The notes beneath the pieces are model-generated. The model had not been told where the DNA came from, did not search any database, and was given only the letters and a program-made list of their open reading frames with translations. From the NCBI RefSeq assembly GCF_018917235.1, contig NZ_JAHLOF010000007.1, positions 62,001 to 126,000 of the forward strand: a stretch of 64,000 bases of DNA, read 5' to 3'. The translations under genes and the position numbers were made by a program. Position 1 is the stretch's first letter. Every line of letters starts with the position of its first letter. This DNA is from Metaclostridioides mangenotii. GTDB lineage: Bacteria; Bacillota; Clostridia; Peptostreptococcales; Peptostreptococcaceae. This document shows positions 53,586-61,834 of this stretch, piece after piece.

Positions 53586-53902
53586 TTATGTTTTATAATC
53601 TACATTTTTGCACTCATTTATTAAGTCCGATTCTCTAATCGAAGTATACATATCAAAATATTCTATGTTAGTATCATTTAAAATTTCATTCATTGCATTC
53701 CGCTTCTTCAAGCAGCTTAAAAACATTTATACTTCCTTCACTAGTTTATCCATTTTTCTTAAAAACCTCAGAATAAAATTTTATTAGTTAGAATAATCTT
53801 TTCCTACTGTCTTTCTGATTTTATATATTTCAGTAATATTGTACCAACTCTATATTTAGCAAACTCTTCATATACCTTTTTTAAATCATCTATCATATTC
53901 AT
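53586..53902 (-). pseudogene. Decayed gene of unrecognised family
   Basis: The minus strand starts at ATG 53900-53902 with NMIDDLKKVYEEFAKYRVGT, ILLKYIKSERQ, then TAG. After stops and a shift it resumes with MNEILNDTNIEYFDMYTSIR and ESDLINECKNVDYKT, stop 53586-53588. The two ends look like real protein text with a ruined middle. No family is identified. Confidence 0.4.
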
Positions 53903-54006
53903 TTACTCTCAATCTTTTACTTTATATATGCTTATTATATAATCATTTAAGTTAATAAAAAAGTACGCACTTTTTTGTTAACTAGTAACCAAAAGGAGAG
54001 TATTAT

Positions 54007-54123
54007 ATGTCAGAGGAATAGCCTCAAGTTCCACCAAAGGTAGAATACAGTTTAACAGAGACAGGACATTCACTCATGCCTGTTTTACAGGTACTTTGTA
54101 GTTGGGGACATGACCATTTTTAG
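54007..54123 (+). pseudogene. HxlR-family regulator remnant
   Basis: AAAGGAGAG and ATG 54007 lead into MSEE, TAG (54019-54021), then in the same frame PQVPPKVEYSLTETGHSLMP and VLQVLCSWGHDHF, stop 54121-54123. The last part is the C-terminal wing and helix of HxlR regulators (PPKVEYSLTETG). The HTH core is missing, so an internal deletion joined the start to the 3' end. GTACGCAC and GTAACC upstream resemble HxlR-type operator sequence. Confidence 0.7.
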
Positions 54124-54136
54124 GATCACTAAAAGT

Positions 54137-54177
54137 AAGCCAGTTAAAGCAAACTAATTCCTTGCTCTAACTGGCTT
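54137..54177. terminator. Stem-loop after the HxlR remnant
   Basis: A 15-bp stem with one bulge (54137-54152 with 54162-54177), T-poor on the plus side; it probably ends the old HxlR transcript or the leftward LysR transcript. Confidence 0.6.
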
Positions 54178-54273
54178 TCAAACTCCCCTAATATATTTAT
54201 CATAGTTTTCACCTACAATTTTTTTAAATAACTTTTATTGCATTAATCCAGGTATATTAAATCACCCCTATTA

Positions 54274-55167
54274 TTATCTCCATTTTAGAGAATTTTTTAA
54301 TGTAATTTCTATTAAATTACTCATTGGTAATGATATACTTTTATTTTTATGGTATGCAAGTTGAGTTCTAAACTTATCGAATGGTTCCTTTACTTCTATC
54401 ATCTTAAGACTTCCTTCCTTTATTTCATTTCTAACCGTATAAAAAGGTAAAAATGAAATTCCTAGTCCGTTCATTACACACTTTTTAATAGCTTCTATAC
54501 TTGAAAATTCTAAACAATTTACATATTTTATATTTTTCTGTTTTAAGTAATTTTCAAAGGCTATTCTGAAACTACATCCTTTTTCACTAAATATGATACT
54601 TTCTGTTGCTACTTTACTTTCAAAATTTGTTGATAAAAATTCCAAATCTGCATCTGGTGCACCAATAATAACCATACATTCATCTTTTAAATTTTTAACA
54701 ACTAAATCTGTATCCATAATTTGAGGTTCAATAGTAAAGATAATATCTAACTCTCCACTGTGTAATTTGCTTCTTAAATCGCTACAAATTGAATCCTTTA
54801 AAATGATGTTTACCTTTGGAAAACTTTTTTTATATTCCTTCAAAATTTTTCCTAAACGATATATGGTTAGTGATTCCCCTGCTCCGACAATCAAATCACC
54901 AGATACACCATTCTGTTCTGATGTTAAGTTCTTAATTTCTTTATACACATGTAGCATTTGTTTAGCATATGGAACTAACTCCTTACCTAAATTAGTCAAA
55001 ACAATTTTTTTACCTAAACGGTCAAATAAGGATTCCCCTAGTTCATTTTCTAAAATTTGAATGTGCGATGTTATAGTAGACTGAGCATACCCTAAATGCT
55101 CTGCTGCTTTTGTAAATCCCTCAAGTTCAACTATAGTTATAAATGTTTGCAAATGCCTAATCTCCAT
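54274..55167 (-). CDS. LysR-family regulator
   Basis: 297 aa. N-terminal winged HTH (residues 1-62): MEIRHLQTFITIVELEGFTK, AAEHLGYAQSTITSHIQILE. A linker helix and a two-lobed effector domain follow (about 90-295). ATG 55167 is preferred, with AAAGGA nine bases upstream; an ATG three codons earlier abuts that site. It is divergent from the DJ-1/PfpI gene (150 bases apart), which is the likely target, a common LysR arrangement. Confidence 0.9.
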   Translation of the reverse strand: MEIRHLQTFITIVELEGFTKAAEHLGYAQSTITSHIQILENELGESLFDRLGKKIVLTNLGKELVPYAKQMLHVYKEIKNLTSEQNGVSGDLIVGAGESLTIYRLGKILKEYKKSFPKVNIILKDSICSDLRSKLHSGELDIIFTIEPQIMDTDLVVKNLKDECMVIIGAPDADLEFLSTNFESKVATESIIFSEKGCSFRIAFENYLKQKNIKYVNCLEFSSIEAIKKCVMNGLGISFLPFYTVRNEIKEGSLKMIEVKEPFDKFRTQLAYHKNKSISLPMSNLIEITLKNSLKWR

Positions 55168-55321
55168 TAATCTCATTCCTTTATACTTTAAATATAAATA
55201 TCATAATATCATATATTTCGATTATTCACTTCATTTATTTCAATTTTACTGATATTACACATAGAGCTATAATTAAGAAAACCAAATTTAAAATATATAA
55301 AATTAAAGGAGATGTTTAAGT

Positions 55322-55900
55322 ATGAAAAAAGTATTATTACTTCTTGCCAATGGTTTTGAAGCCGTAGAAGCAAGTGTTTTTACAGATGTTATAGGTTGGA
55401 ATAAATTAGAGGGTGATGGTACTACAGATTTAATAACCGCTGGAATGAGAGAAAATTTAAAATGCACTTGGAACTTCACAGTAATCCCTGAAATGCACAT
55501 TAGCGAAGTTAATATTGATGAATTTGATGCACTTGCAATACCAGGTGGCTTTGAAGAGGCAGGATTTTATGAAGATGCTTATAGCGAAGAGTTTTTAAAC
55601 ATAATTAGAAAATTTGACAGAGCAGGAAAAATAATAGCTTCTATTTGCGTTGGTGCACTGCCTATTGGGAAAAGTGGAGTACTAGTTGGTAGAAATGCCA
55701 CAACATATAATTTTGGTAAAAGACAAAAACAATTATCTGAATTTGGTGCAAATGTTCTTGGTGATGAACCCATTGTTGTAGATAAAAATATAATCACTTC
55801 CTATAATCCTTCAACTGCTTTCGATGTGGCTTTCAACCTTTTAGAAATACTTACATCTAAAGAAAACTGTGTCAATGTTAAGAAGCTAATGGGGTTTTAG
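55322..55900 (+). CDS. DJ-1/PfpI family protein
   Basis: 192 aa. The fold's opening is VLLLLANGFEAVEASVFTDV with the conserved Glu (residue about 13-16). ALAIPGGFEEAGFY and the nucleophile Cys elbow ASICVGALPIGKSG (Cys about 104) follow, then NIITSYNPSTAFDVAFNLLE. Members act as glyoxalases, deglycase-like enzymes, chaperones or amidases; the specific activity is not visible. AAAGGAGAT precedes the ATG. Probably regulated by the divergent LysR gene. Confidence 0.88.
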   Translation: MKKVLLLLANGFEAVEASVFTDVIGWNKLEGDGTTDLITAGMRENLKCTWNFTVIPEMHISEVNIDEFDALAIPGGFEEAGFYEDAYSEEFLNIIRKFDRAGKIIASICVGALPIGKSGVLVGRNATTYNFGKRQKQLSEFGANVLGDEPIVVDKNIITSYNPSTAFDVAFNLLEILTSKENCVNVKKLMGF

Positions 55901-56046
55901 CAAAACAACAAAGTAGACAGCCTATTTGGAGCAAAAGCCTTAGTATACTTTTGCGGTAGTGTAAATTAATTTGTGCTCACATTGAAATAAAAAATTTTTC
56001 TGGCAGTGATTATAAATATAATTTGATACTAGAAAGAAGTTTTTTT

Positions 56047-56151
56047 ATGAGTACATTAAGAAAAGAATTAGTAAGAGAAATTATGGCAGATGGAGGTTTT
56101 ACTAAAGCGAATGACATAGGTGTCTATCTAAGAGATATGTTTAAGAAGAAA
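56047..56151 (+). mobile_element. IS256-family transposase remnant (N-terminal end)
   Basis: From ATG 56047 the frame reads STLRKELVREIMADGGFTKA, NDIGVYLRDMFKKK, the first 35 or so residues of IS256/mutator-type transposases. It then runs into the rlmH terminator. AGTGTAAATTAATTTGTG at about 55956-55974 may be the left inverted repeat. The rest of the element is gone. Confidence 0.7.
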
Positions 56152-56153
56152 AA

Positions 56154-56185
56154 GATAGACTACCCTTTTGTCTGGGCAATCTATC
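56154..56185 (-). terminator. Terminator of rlmH (repeat copy C)
   Basis: A 12-bp stem with two G-U pairs (56154-56165 with 56174-56185), followed on the minus strand by TTTTTCTTCTT, about 85 bases past the rlmH stop. Copies resembling it are at 28395-28419 and about 52592-52620. Confidence 0.8.
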
Positions 56186-56267
56186 CTCCATCATCATATA
56201 TTTTAAAACTTCGTTATTTGTTTGTAGTTCTACGCTTAAATTTCTCATTTCTTTGTACTTATAGCCC

Positions 56268-56747
56268 TTATTTGTGATAAGGCTCTCCGTTATTAATCCT
56301 ATAAGCCCTATAAACCTGCTCAAGTAAAATCAACCTCATCAACTGATGCGGGAAAGTCATCTTAGAAAAAGATAACTTATAATCTGCCCTCTTTAAAACT
56401 TCATCAGAAAGCCCCAAAGAGCCACCTATCACAAAAGTAATGCTACTGTTGCCAGTGACAGCAAGATTACTCATATGCTCTGCTAACTCCTCAGAAGAAA
56501 GATTCTTACCATCTATTGCAAGAGCTATTACATAGCTGTTTTGCTTAATCTTACCCAAAATCTTACTTCCTTCTTTGTCCTTAACCTGCTCCCTACCTTT
56601 GTCACTTAAATTTTCTGGTGCTTTTTCATCGTCTAGCTCAACTATATCAAGTTTACAGTACTTGCTAAGTCTTTTGCTAAACTCTTCTATACCTAGTTTT
56701 AAGTACTTCTCTTTAATTTTCCCAACCGAAACAATTTGTATATTCAT
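56268..56747 (-). CDS. rlmH: 23S rRNA pseudouridine-1915 N3-methyltransferase RlmH
   Basis: 159 aa, the usual length. It is a SPOUT-class enzyme with [20 protein letters not shown] at the start, the SAM-knot segments [18 protein letters not shown] and [20 protein letters not shown], and the canonical end [19 protein letters not shown]. It methylates a pseudouridine in helix 69 of 23S rRNA. AGAGGAAATAT precedes the ATG. The 3' end is the known integration site of SCC-type islands in staphylococci. Confidence 0.97.
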   Translation of the reverse strand: MNIQIVSVGKIKEKYLKLGIEEFSKRLSKYCKLDIVELDDEKAPENLSDKGREQVKDKEGSKILGKIKQNSYVIALAIDGKNLSSEELAEHMSNLAVTGNSSITFVIGGSLGLSDEVLKRADYKLSFSKMTFPHQLMRLILLEQVYRAYRINNGEPYHK

Positions 56748-56876
56748 ATATTTCCTCTCTAAAATAACTATGAAATTAAAAATCTAACTCCATAGTTATT
56801 TAAATCTTTTTATTTAGTATTTTCTGATAGTATCTTATTATTCACTGTGCTCAGCTAGTTTATAATTTCACTGAAT

Positions 56877-57674
56877 TTATTTAACTCTGTAAATCTTAGA
56901 TGGACTGTTTCTTAAAAGTATTTCTAAATTAACATCTTGTCCAACTGCCATGTCGTTTTCAGCTAAAGTTCCATTAGCTGTCTCAAATGCTAGCTCCGGG
57001 AAGTTGTTTTCTTTGCTTAAATGTGCCAGTAAAATTGACTCTGTTCCGTTATTTATCAAGTCTACACAAAACTTAGATGCTATATCATTTGATAAGTGAC
57101 CTATATCAGACATAACCCTCTTTTTAAGGTTATATGTATAAGATCCCATCATCAACATATTTTCATCGTAATTTGACTCTAAAACAACTAATTTAGACTT
57201 GTACAGATGCTTTTTCACGTTCTCTGTAATACATCCCATGTCTGTAGCTATAGAAATTTTCTCGTCATTGTCTGCATAAAAATTATATCCTACTGGGTCT
57301 GCTGCATCGTGAAGAATTGAAAACGGCCTAATTATAATATTCTCAAGAGCATAAGTCTTATCATTCTCAAAGACTTTCATATTCTTGTCTTTTATCTCAC
57401 CAATCTTGTTCTTCATAGAACACCAAGTTTTTATATTCGCATAAATAGGTATATCAAACTTTCTAGATAAAATTCCCGCACCTTTTATGTGATCTGTATG
57501 TTCATGAGTAATAAAAATACCCTTTAAGCTCTGTGCATCTATGTCAATATCTTTTAGACCTGTAGTTATAGTCTTCCCGCTCAAACCAGCATCTACTAAT
57601 ATATTCGTACCTTTGTATCCTACATAGTGGCAGTTCCCACTACTACCGCTACCTATCGAACAATACTCAATCAT
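56877..57674 (-). CDS. MBL-fold hydrolase, YycJ/WalJ-like
   Basis: 265 aa. It opens with the family-specific YCSIGSGSSGNCHYVGYKGT. The metal site HTHxDH-type motif is ITHEHTDHIKGA (residues about 55-66), with further ligands in ATDMGCITEN and LLAHLSKENN. YycJ proteins are metallo-beta-lactamase-fold nucleases linked to WalK/cell-division control or DNA repair. The gene is 130 bases upstream of rlmH on the same strand, an order conserved in Firmicutes near the origin. AGAGGACAGAG precedes the ATG. Confidence 0.9.
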   Translation of the reverse strand: MIEYCSIGSGSSGNCHYVGYKGTNILVDAGLSGKTITTGLKDIDIDAQSLKGIFITHEHTDHIKGAGILSRKFDIPIYANIKTWCSMKNKIGEIKDKNMKVFENDKTYALENIIIRPFSILHDAADPVGYNFYADNDEKISIATDMGCITENVKKHLYKSKLVVLESNYDENMLMMGSYTYNLKKRVMSDIGHLSNDIASKFCVDLINNGTESILLAHLSKENNFPELAFETANGTLAENDMAVGQDVNLEILLRNSPSKIYRVK

Positions 57675-57801
57675 ATCTCTGTCCTCTCTTCCTTACTCTA
57701 TAAATATCATTATACCAAAAAAAGAACATTAGAAACGAATTAAAGTCTTTCTTGTATTAAATTTACAATTTATGTTGTAAAAAGTCACAGATAATATCAA
57801 C

Positions 57802-57849
57802 AAAAAGTATTAAAAGAGCCAATTATACATGGCTCTTTTAATACTTTTT
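57802..57849. terminator. Very strong terminator
   Basis: A perfect 20-bp stem (57802-57821 with 57830-57849) with A/T-run arms, placed between the M1 peptidase stop (57962) and the YycJ-like gene. Confidence 0.93.
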
Positions 57850-57892
57850 TAATTGCTTTTTATTCTTCGCTTTTTCTACACTGACCTGCCCA

Positions 57893-57953
57893 GCTAAGAA
57901 TTTCGTACCGTTTAAATTCCCCTGGAGCGAATCCTACAACTTAAATTCTTAGC
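57893..57953. repeat. Structured repeat E1
   Basis: Outer arms GCTAAGAATTT (57893-57903) and AAATTCTTAGC (57943-57953) pair perfectly over 11 bp. Inside lies a 22-base segment (57898-57919) that recurs in inverted orientation, with two changes, at 61666-61687. It is GC-richer than its surroundings. Confidence 0.65.
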
Positions 57954-57961
57954 GGCCATCC

Positions 57962-59425
57962 CTACTTACATTCACTTATTATTTTATCTATATCAACACC
58001 CCTACTATTCCATAAATCAACAAACAATCGACCATTTACATTTTGATATTTATTTTTGCTGTAGTATTCTTTTAATGTGCTAAAAAACACTTTATCTCCT
58101 ACCTCTTCTCTCACTTTATGAAGAGCAACTGCACCTTTTGTATATACGTTTAAACTATAGTCAGTTGAGTTGTCGTAATCAGTCGTTGGTTTAAATATAT
58201 TTTCACTCTTATAGTTCTTCGCCTGAACTTCCATAGTCTTCATAAGCTTATTTGCTGTATCTTTTCCGTACTTATTTTCAAAATAAAGTACTGTAGAATA
58301 CTCCGTCAAAGCCTCATCTAACCATGGTTCGCTTATCTCATCGTTTCCAACAACGGAATACCACCATTGATGTGCTGCTTCATGAGCTATAACGTACTCA
58401 AGTAAGAATTTATTTTTTTCATTGTACAGGCTCTGATCTATCATAACTAGCATCGGATACTCCATACCGCCTATGTAAAAATCACTTGCTACTACTGAAA
58501 ATCCTTTGTAAGGATACTTTCCAAATAAATCACTAAAAATTCTTATAGAATCTTCAGCTACTTCGGTACTCTTATGTGCTAAATTCTTATTTAAATTATA
58601 TGTATTAATCGATACTCCCTTACTTCTACCTCTTCCAATATCGAAATCTTCACTCATTATAAATGCAAAGTCTCTTACATTTTTAGCTTCTATTTCGTAC
58701 ATTTTTTTCTTTTCATCATACTTGTCATTTACTATAGTACCTGTATTTGCTAGCTTATACTTTCTAGGTAGCAATAAATTTACATCAAAATCGCTTGTTT
58801 CACTGTAGAATGGATCACCTATCGACTCGTAGCTCTTTAAGTTCCAACCCCTGCCATCTTTTACACATGCTATCGGATACCAATTTGTCACATTTATAGT
58901 ATTCTCTCCATATCCAAATCTACCTAATGAGTTTGGAAGCTTTACATTGTATTTAAAATCTATTGGTACGCTATCACCTGGTTTTAATTTTTTATGTAAT
59001 TTAATTTCAAGTATATCATTTTTCTCACCTTTTACTTCGTACTGTAAATTTTTCTTTGAGCTTAAAACATTTTTTATATCCATGTAGCCTTCATTAAATC
59101 CATTTGGATAAGCTTGCTGCATTTCTTCCTTTTCAAATGGTGCATACTCTCTTTTAGAAAAAGCATTTGGATATATATGAAAATATACCTTATCTAAACT
59201 TTCCTTTGTATTATTAACATATTCTGTAGTTTGATTGCACATTATTTTTTTATCTTCATCATTAAAAATTGCATCAATTTTGTACTGATTTACCTTTGCG
59301 GGCCCATTTAACTTAAATGTCTCTAGTGTATGTGTCTTTTCAATTATGACTCCTCCTACCAGTAACATAAATACAGCTGCTACTGACAAAGTTTTTCTTA
59401 CCCTTTGGTCCATCCTAATAACCAA
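57962..59425 (-). CDS. M1-family zinc metallopeptidase, membrane-anchored
   Basis: 487 aa. An N-terminal helix (residues about 11-29) anchors or exports it. An aminopeptidase N-like beta domain lies at about 40-250. The gluzincin site comprises the GxMEN-like loop FYIGGMEYPMLVM, HEAAHQWW (residues about 341-348) and the second Glu in PWLDEALTEY 18 residues later, then the catalytic Tyr region DYSLNVYTKGAVAL. It is much shorter than PepN, lacking the C-terminal domain. TTG start 59425 with AGGAGG seven bases upstream; the first ATG is too far. Confidence 0.9.
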   Translation of the reverse strand: MVIRMDQRVRKTLSVAAVFMLLVGGVIIEKTHTLETFKLNGPAKVNQYKIDAIFNDEDKKIMCNQTTEYVNNTKESLDKVYFHIYPNAFSKREYAPFEKEEMQQAYPNGFNEGYMDIKNVLSSKKNLQYEVKGEKNDILEIKLHKKLKPGDSVPIDFKYNVKLPNSLGRFGYGENTINVTNWYPIACVKDGRGWNLKSYESIGDPFYSETSDFDVNLLLPRKYKLANTGTIVNDKYDEKKKMYEIEAKNVRDFAFIMSEDFDIGRGRSKGVSINTYNLNKNLAHKSTEVAEDSIRIFSDLFGKYPYKGFSVVASDFYIGGMEYPMLVMIDQSLYNEKNKFLLEYVIAHEAAHQWWYSVVGNDEISEPWLDEALTEYSTVLYFENKYGKDTANKLMKTMEVQAKNYKSENIFKPTTDYDNSTDYSLNVYTKGAVALHKVREEVGDKVFFSTLKEYYSKNKYQNVNGRLFVDLWNSRGVDIDKIISECK

Positions 59426-59545
59426 AACATCTCCTCCTATTCACGTAAGTTTTTTGATATATTTGCAATATTATCCTTCGTCAAATTTCTCCTTAATAAC
59501 CAATAACTCAGTAAAAAATGATATAATCTTATCTGAGGTGATTAT

Positions 59546-60616
59546 ATGTTTTATAAGGAAGTTAACGATATAGATTTAGGTGATACAGCAATCCCTAATA
59601 TCTTTATAGATATATTTATGCCGATGGCAGATGGTTTATACGTAAAAGTTTATTTACTTGGCTACAGACAGGCTTGTGATAAGTCGGCAAACCCGAATTT
59701 TGATAATATTTCTATCGCTAAGAACTTGGATGTGCCTTTATCAGATGTGCTTGATGCTTGGAAGTTCTGGGAAGATAAACATATAATTAAAATTCATAAA
59801 AACGAAGGCTTTAATGATACAAATTGCTCTATAGAGTTTTTGGATATTAAAAAGTACTACATTGAAAATACCGTAATCGGATCACCTACAAAGACTAGTA
59901 CAGATACTATTGTAGAGGCTTCTGAAAACCCAAGTATAAGAAATATGTTTAATACTATAAATAAAATTGTTGGTAGATACTTAGACCCTAGCGAAAAGAT
60001 CAGTCTTATGGAATCAATGAACAAATACAACATGAATTCAGATATGATTATATGCGCTTATGAGTATGTAAAAGAAAAGACCGGATTTTCTAAATCAGTT
60101 AAATACATTGATGGAATTCTGAGAAATTGGTACGATTCCAACTTATATACTCCACAAGATGTTGAGGAAAGCTCCAAATTCCAAAGTGAGAGATACGTAA
60201 TGTACAAAGAAATATTTCGTCAATTGGGATTTAATAGGCAACCTACGAAGTCCGAAAAGAAGATTATGGATGAGTGGCTTGACAAGTACGAGATGAATAT
60301 GGACCTAATATTAAACGCTTGTGATAGATCTAAAAATATCTCAAACCCTTCAATATCATATATCAATGGTATAATCAAAAATTGGAACACCAAAAATATC
60401 AAAACACTTGAAGATCTCGCAAAAGACGAAGAGGAATTCAGATCTAAAGAAAAAGATAATAAAAAAGTCAAAACAAATATCAAAACAAACAGTATTGCAA
60501 AAAACAATCAAAGTAAAAAAACTAAGTTTCATAACTTCAATGAAACATTTACACAATACTCTTCAGATGAACTCGACGAGATAATAAGAAAGAGCCAAAG
60601 AGAAAAATTTAAGTAG
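59546..60616 (+). CDS. DnaD-domain replication protein
   Basis: 356 aa. An N-terminal winged-helix region (residues about 1-105) is followed by two DnaB_2/DnaD-type helical domains (about 125-205 and 215-295), each ending in the YxxxI-LRNW-like motif (VKYIDGILRNWYDS, ISYINGIIKNWNTK), and a basic, low-complexity tail. Such proteins help load the replicative helicase at origins and restart sites. It lies 8 bases before the DnaC/DnaI-like gene. GAGGTGAT precedes the ATG. Confidence 0.92.
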   Translation: MFYKEVNDIDLGDTAIPNIFIDIFMPMADGLYVKVYLLGYRQACDKSANPNFDNISIAKNLDVPLSDVLDAWKFWEDKHIIKIHKNEGFNDTNCSIEFLDIKKYYIENTVIGSPTKTSTDTIVEASENPSIRNMFNTINKIVGRYLDPSEKISLMESMNKYNMNSDMIICAYEYVKEKTGFSKSVKYIDGILRNWYDSNLYTPQDVEESSKFQSERYVMYKEIFRQLGFNRQPTKSEKKIMDEWLDKYEMNMDLILNACDRSKNISNPSISYINGIIKNWNTKNIKTLEDLAKDEEEFRSKEKDNKKVKTNIKTNSIAKNNQSKKTKFHNFNETFTQYSSDELDEIIRKSQREKFK

Positions 60617-60624
60617 GTGATTAG

Positions 60625-61617
60625 GTGAATGAAAATAAGGTAAAAAGAATACTTAAAAAATATGAAGAACGCAGAGACGAAAACGAGCTACTACTTGAAA
60701 AAAGAAAAAAGCAAGTATACAATAGATTTCCTCAGATTAAAGGAATTGACGATGAGATATCATTAATAGGTTTAAAATTGGCAAAATCAGTGCTTACAAA
60801 CCCAAATGATAGAGAGTCTATAGTACATAAATCAAGAGAAGAAATAGAGGCTTTAAGGGCTCGTAAGTGTAAAGTACTTGCAGATAATAGTATCCCTGAT
60901 AATTACTTAGAAATGAAATATCATTGTAATATGTGTAAAGATAAGGCATTCTTACCAAATGGGGAGAAGTGTAACTGTTTTAAGCAAGAAATTATCAACG
61001 AGGCATACAAAATGTCAAATATAGAAAATGTACTCAATAAAGAGAATTTTTCAAACTTCAATCTAGAGATTTTTTCTACAGAAAAATCAAAAGAAAGAGG
61101 GGTATCTCCTAGAGAAAACATTTTTGAAATATTAACATACTGTGAAGACTATGTTCACAACTTTAATCCTATACAATCTAACAATATATTATTTTATGGA
61201 TCCACAGGTCTTGGTAAAACATACATGTGCAACTGTATTGCAAAAGACCTTCTTGATAAGGGTTATCTAGTAATTTACCAGACTTCTTTTAGAATATTAG
61301 AGATACTTGAAGATTATAAATTTAGAAGGGATTCCGAAGGCAAAATAAGCGAGGAAAACTATAAAAACTTATTCGATTGCGATTTACTTATAATTGACGA
61401 CTTAGGAACTGAACTGACTAATACTTTTACAAGCAGTGAACTATTTAATATAGTCAATACTAGACTTACTGCTGGAAAGAGCATAATTATATCTACTAAT
61501 CTAACACCTAGTCAGATTGGTGAAACTTATACTCAAAGAACACTATCTAGAATCTTAGATCAGTTTAAGATATATGACTTCTTTGGAAGTGATTTGAGAT
61601 GGGAAAGATTTAAATAG
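60625..61617 (+). CDS. DnaC/DnaI-like helicase-loader ATPase
   Basis: 330 aa. An N-terminal zinc-binding-like segment has Cys pairs (YHCNMCKDKAF and GEKCNCFKQ, residues about 97-120). An AAA+ domain follows with Walker A FYGSTGLGKTYMCN (about 193-199), Walker B LLIIDDLGTE, sensor 1 IISTNLTP and the arginine finger near YTQRTLSRI. It loads the hexameric helicase onto DNA with the DnaD partner. GTG start 60625 with AGGTGATT. The pair is conserved near the origin in clostridia. Confidence 0.92.
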   Translation: MNENKVKRILKKYEERRDENELLLEKRKKQVYNRFPQIKGIDDEISLIGLKLAKSVLTNPNDRESIVHKSREEIEALRARKCKVLADNSIPDNYLEMKYHCNMCKDKAFLPNGEKCNCFKQEIINEAYKMSNIENVLNKENFSNFNLEIFSTEKSKERGVSPRENIFEILTYCEDYVHNFNPIQSNNILFYGSTGLGKTYMCNCIAKDLLDKGYLVIYQTSFRILEILEDYKFRRDSEGKISEENYKNLFDCDLLIIDDLGTELTNTFTSSELFNIVNTRLTAGKSIIISTNLTPSQIGETYTQRTLSRILDQFKIYDFFGSDLRWERFK

Positions 61618-61629
61618 AATTGTGGTTAC

Positions 61630-61724
61630 AGCGGAAATAATAGCTTGTTGCATTCACGCTATAAAGAATTTTATCGGTACGAAATTCACATGGCGCTACA
61701 TCCAAGCAATCAATTATTCCCGCT
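61630..61724. repeat. Structured repeat E2
   Basis: An imperfect large hairpin. Outer arms AGCGG-AAATAAT-AGCTTG (61630-61647) and 61703-61724 pair with small bulges; inner GAATTT/AAATTC arms (61666-61671, 61682-61687) close a second hairpin. The inner 22 bases match E1 (57898-57919) in inverted orientation. GC-richer than its surroundings, with no ORF. Confidence 0.65.
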
Positions 61725-61779
61725 GGGTCAACTCTTTGGTGTGGATACAAAGGAAATAAAAATACTTATATATTTTTAC

Positions 61780-61820
61780 AAAAGCTGCAGTTAATGACTG
61801 AATCATTAACTACAGCTTTT
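61780..61820. terminator. Terminator of the FNT channel gene
   Basis: An 18-bp stem with one mismatch (61780-61797 with 61803-61820), loop CTGAA, T-run on the plus side and A/T flank on the minus side; it serves the convergent genes ending at 61617 and 61835. Confidence 0.85.
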
Positions 61821-61834
61821 GTTTTTATTTTAAT

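Noticed and set aside
56141-56323. Small minus-strand ORF behind rlmH (35-60 aa, MRNLSVELQTNNEVLKYMM).
   Set aside because: The homologous stretch in copy B has a shifted frame, and the ORF overlaps the rlmH end and its terminator, so conservation is at the DNA level and not the protein level.
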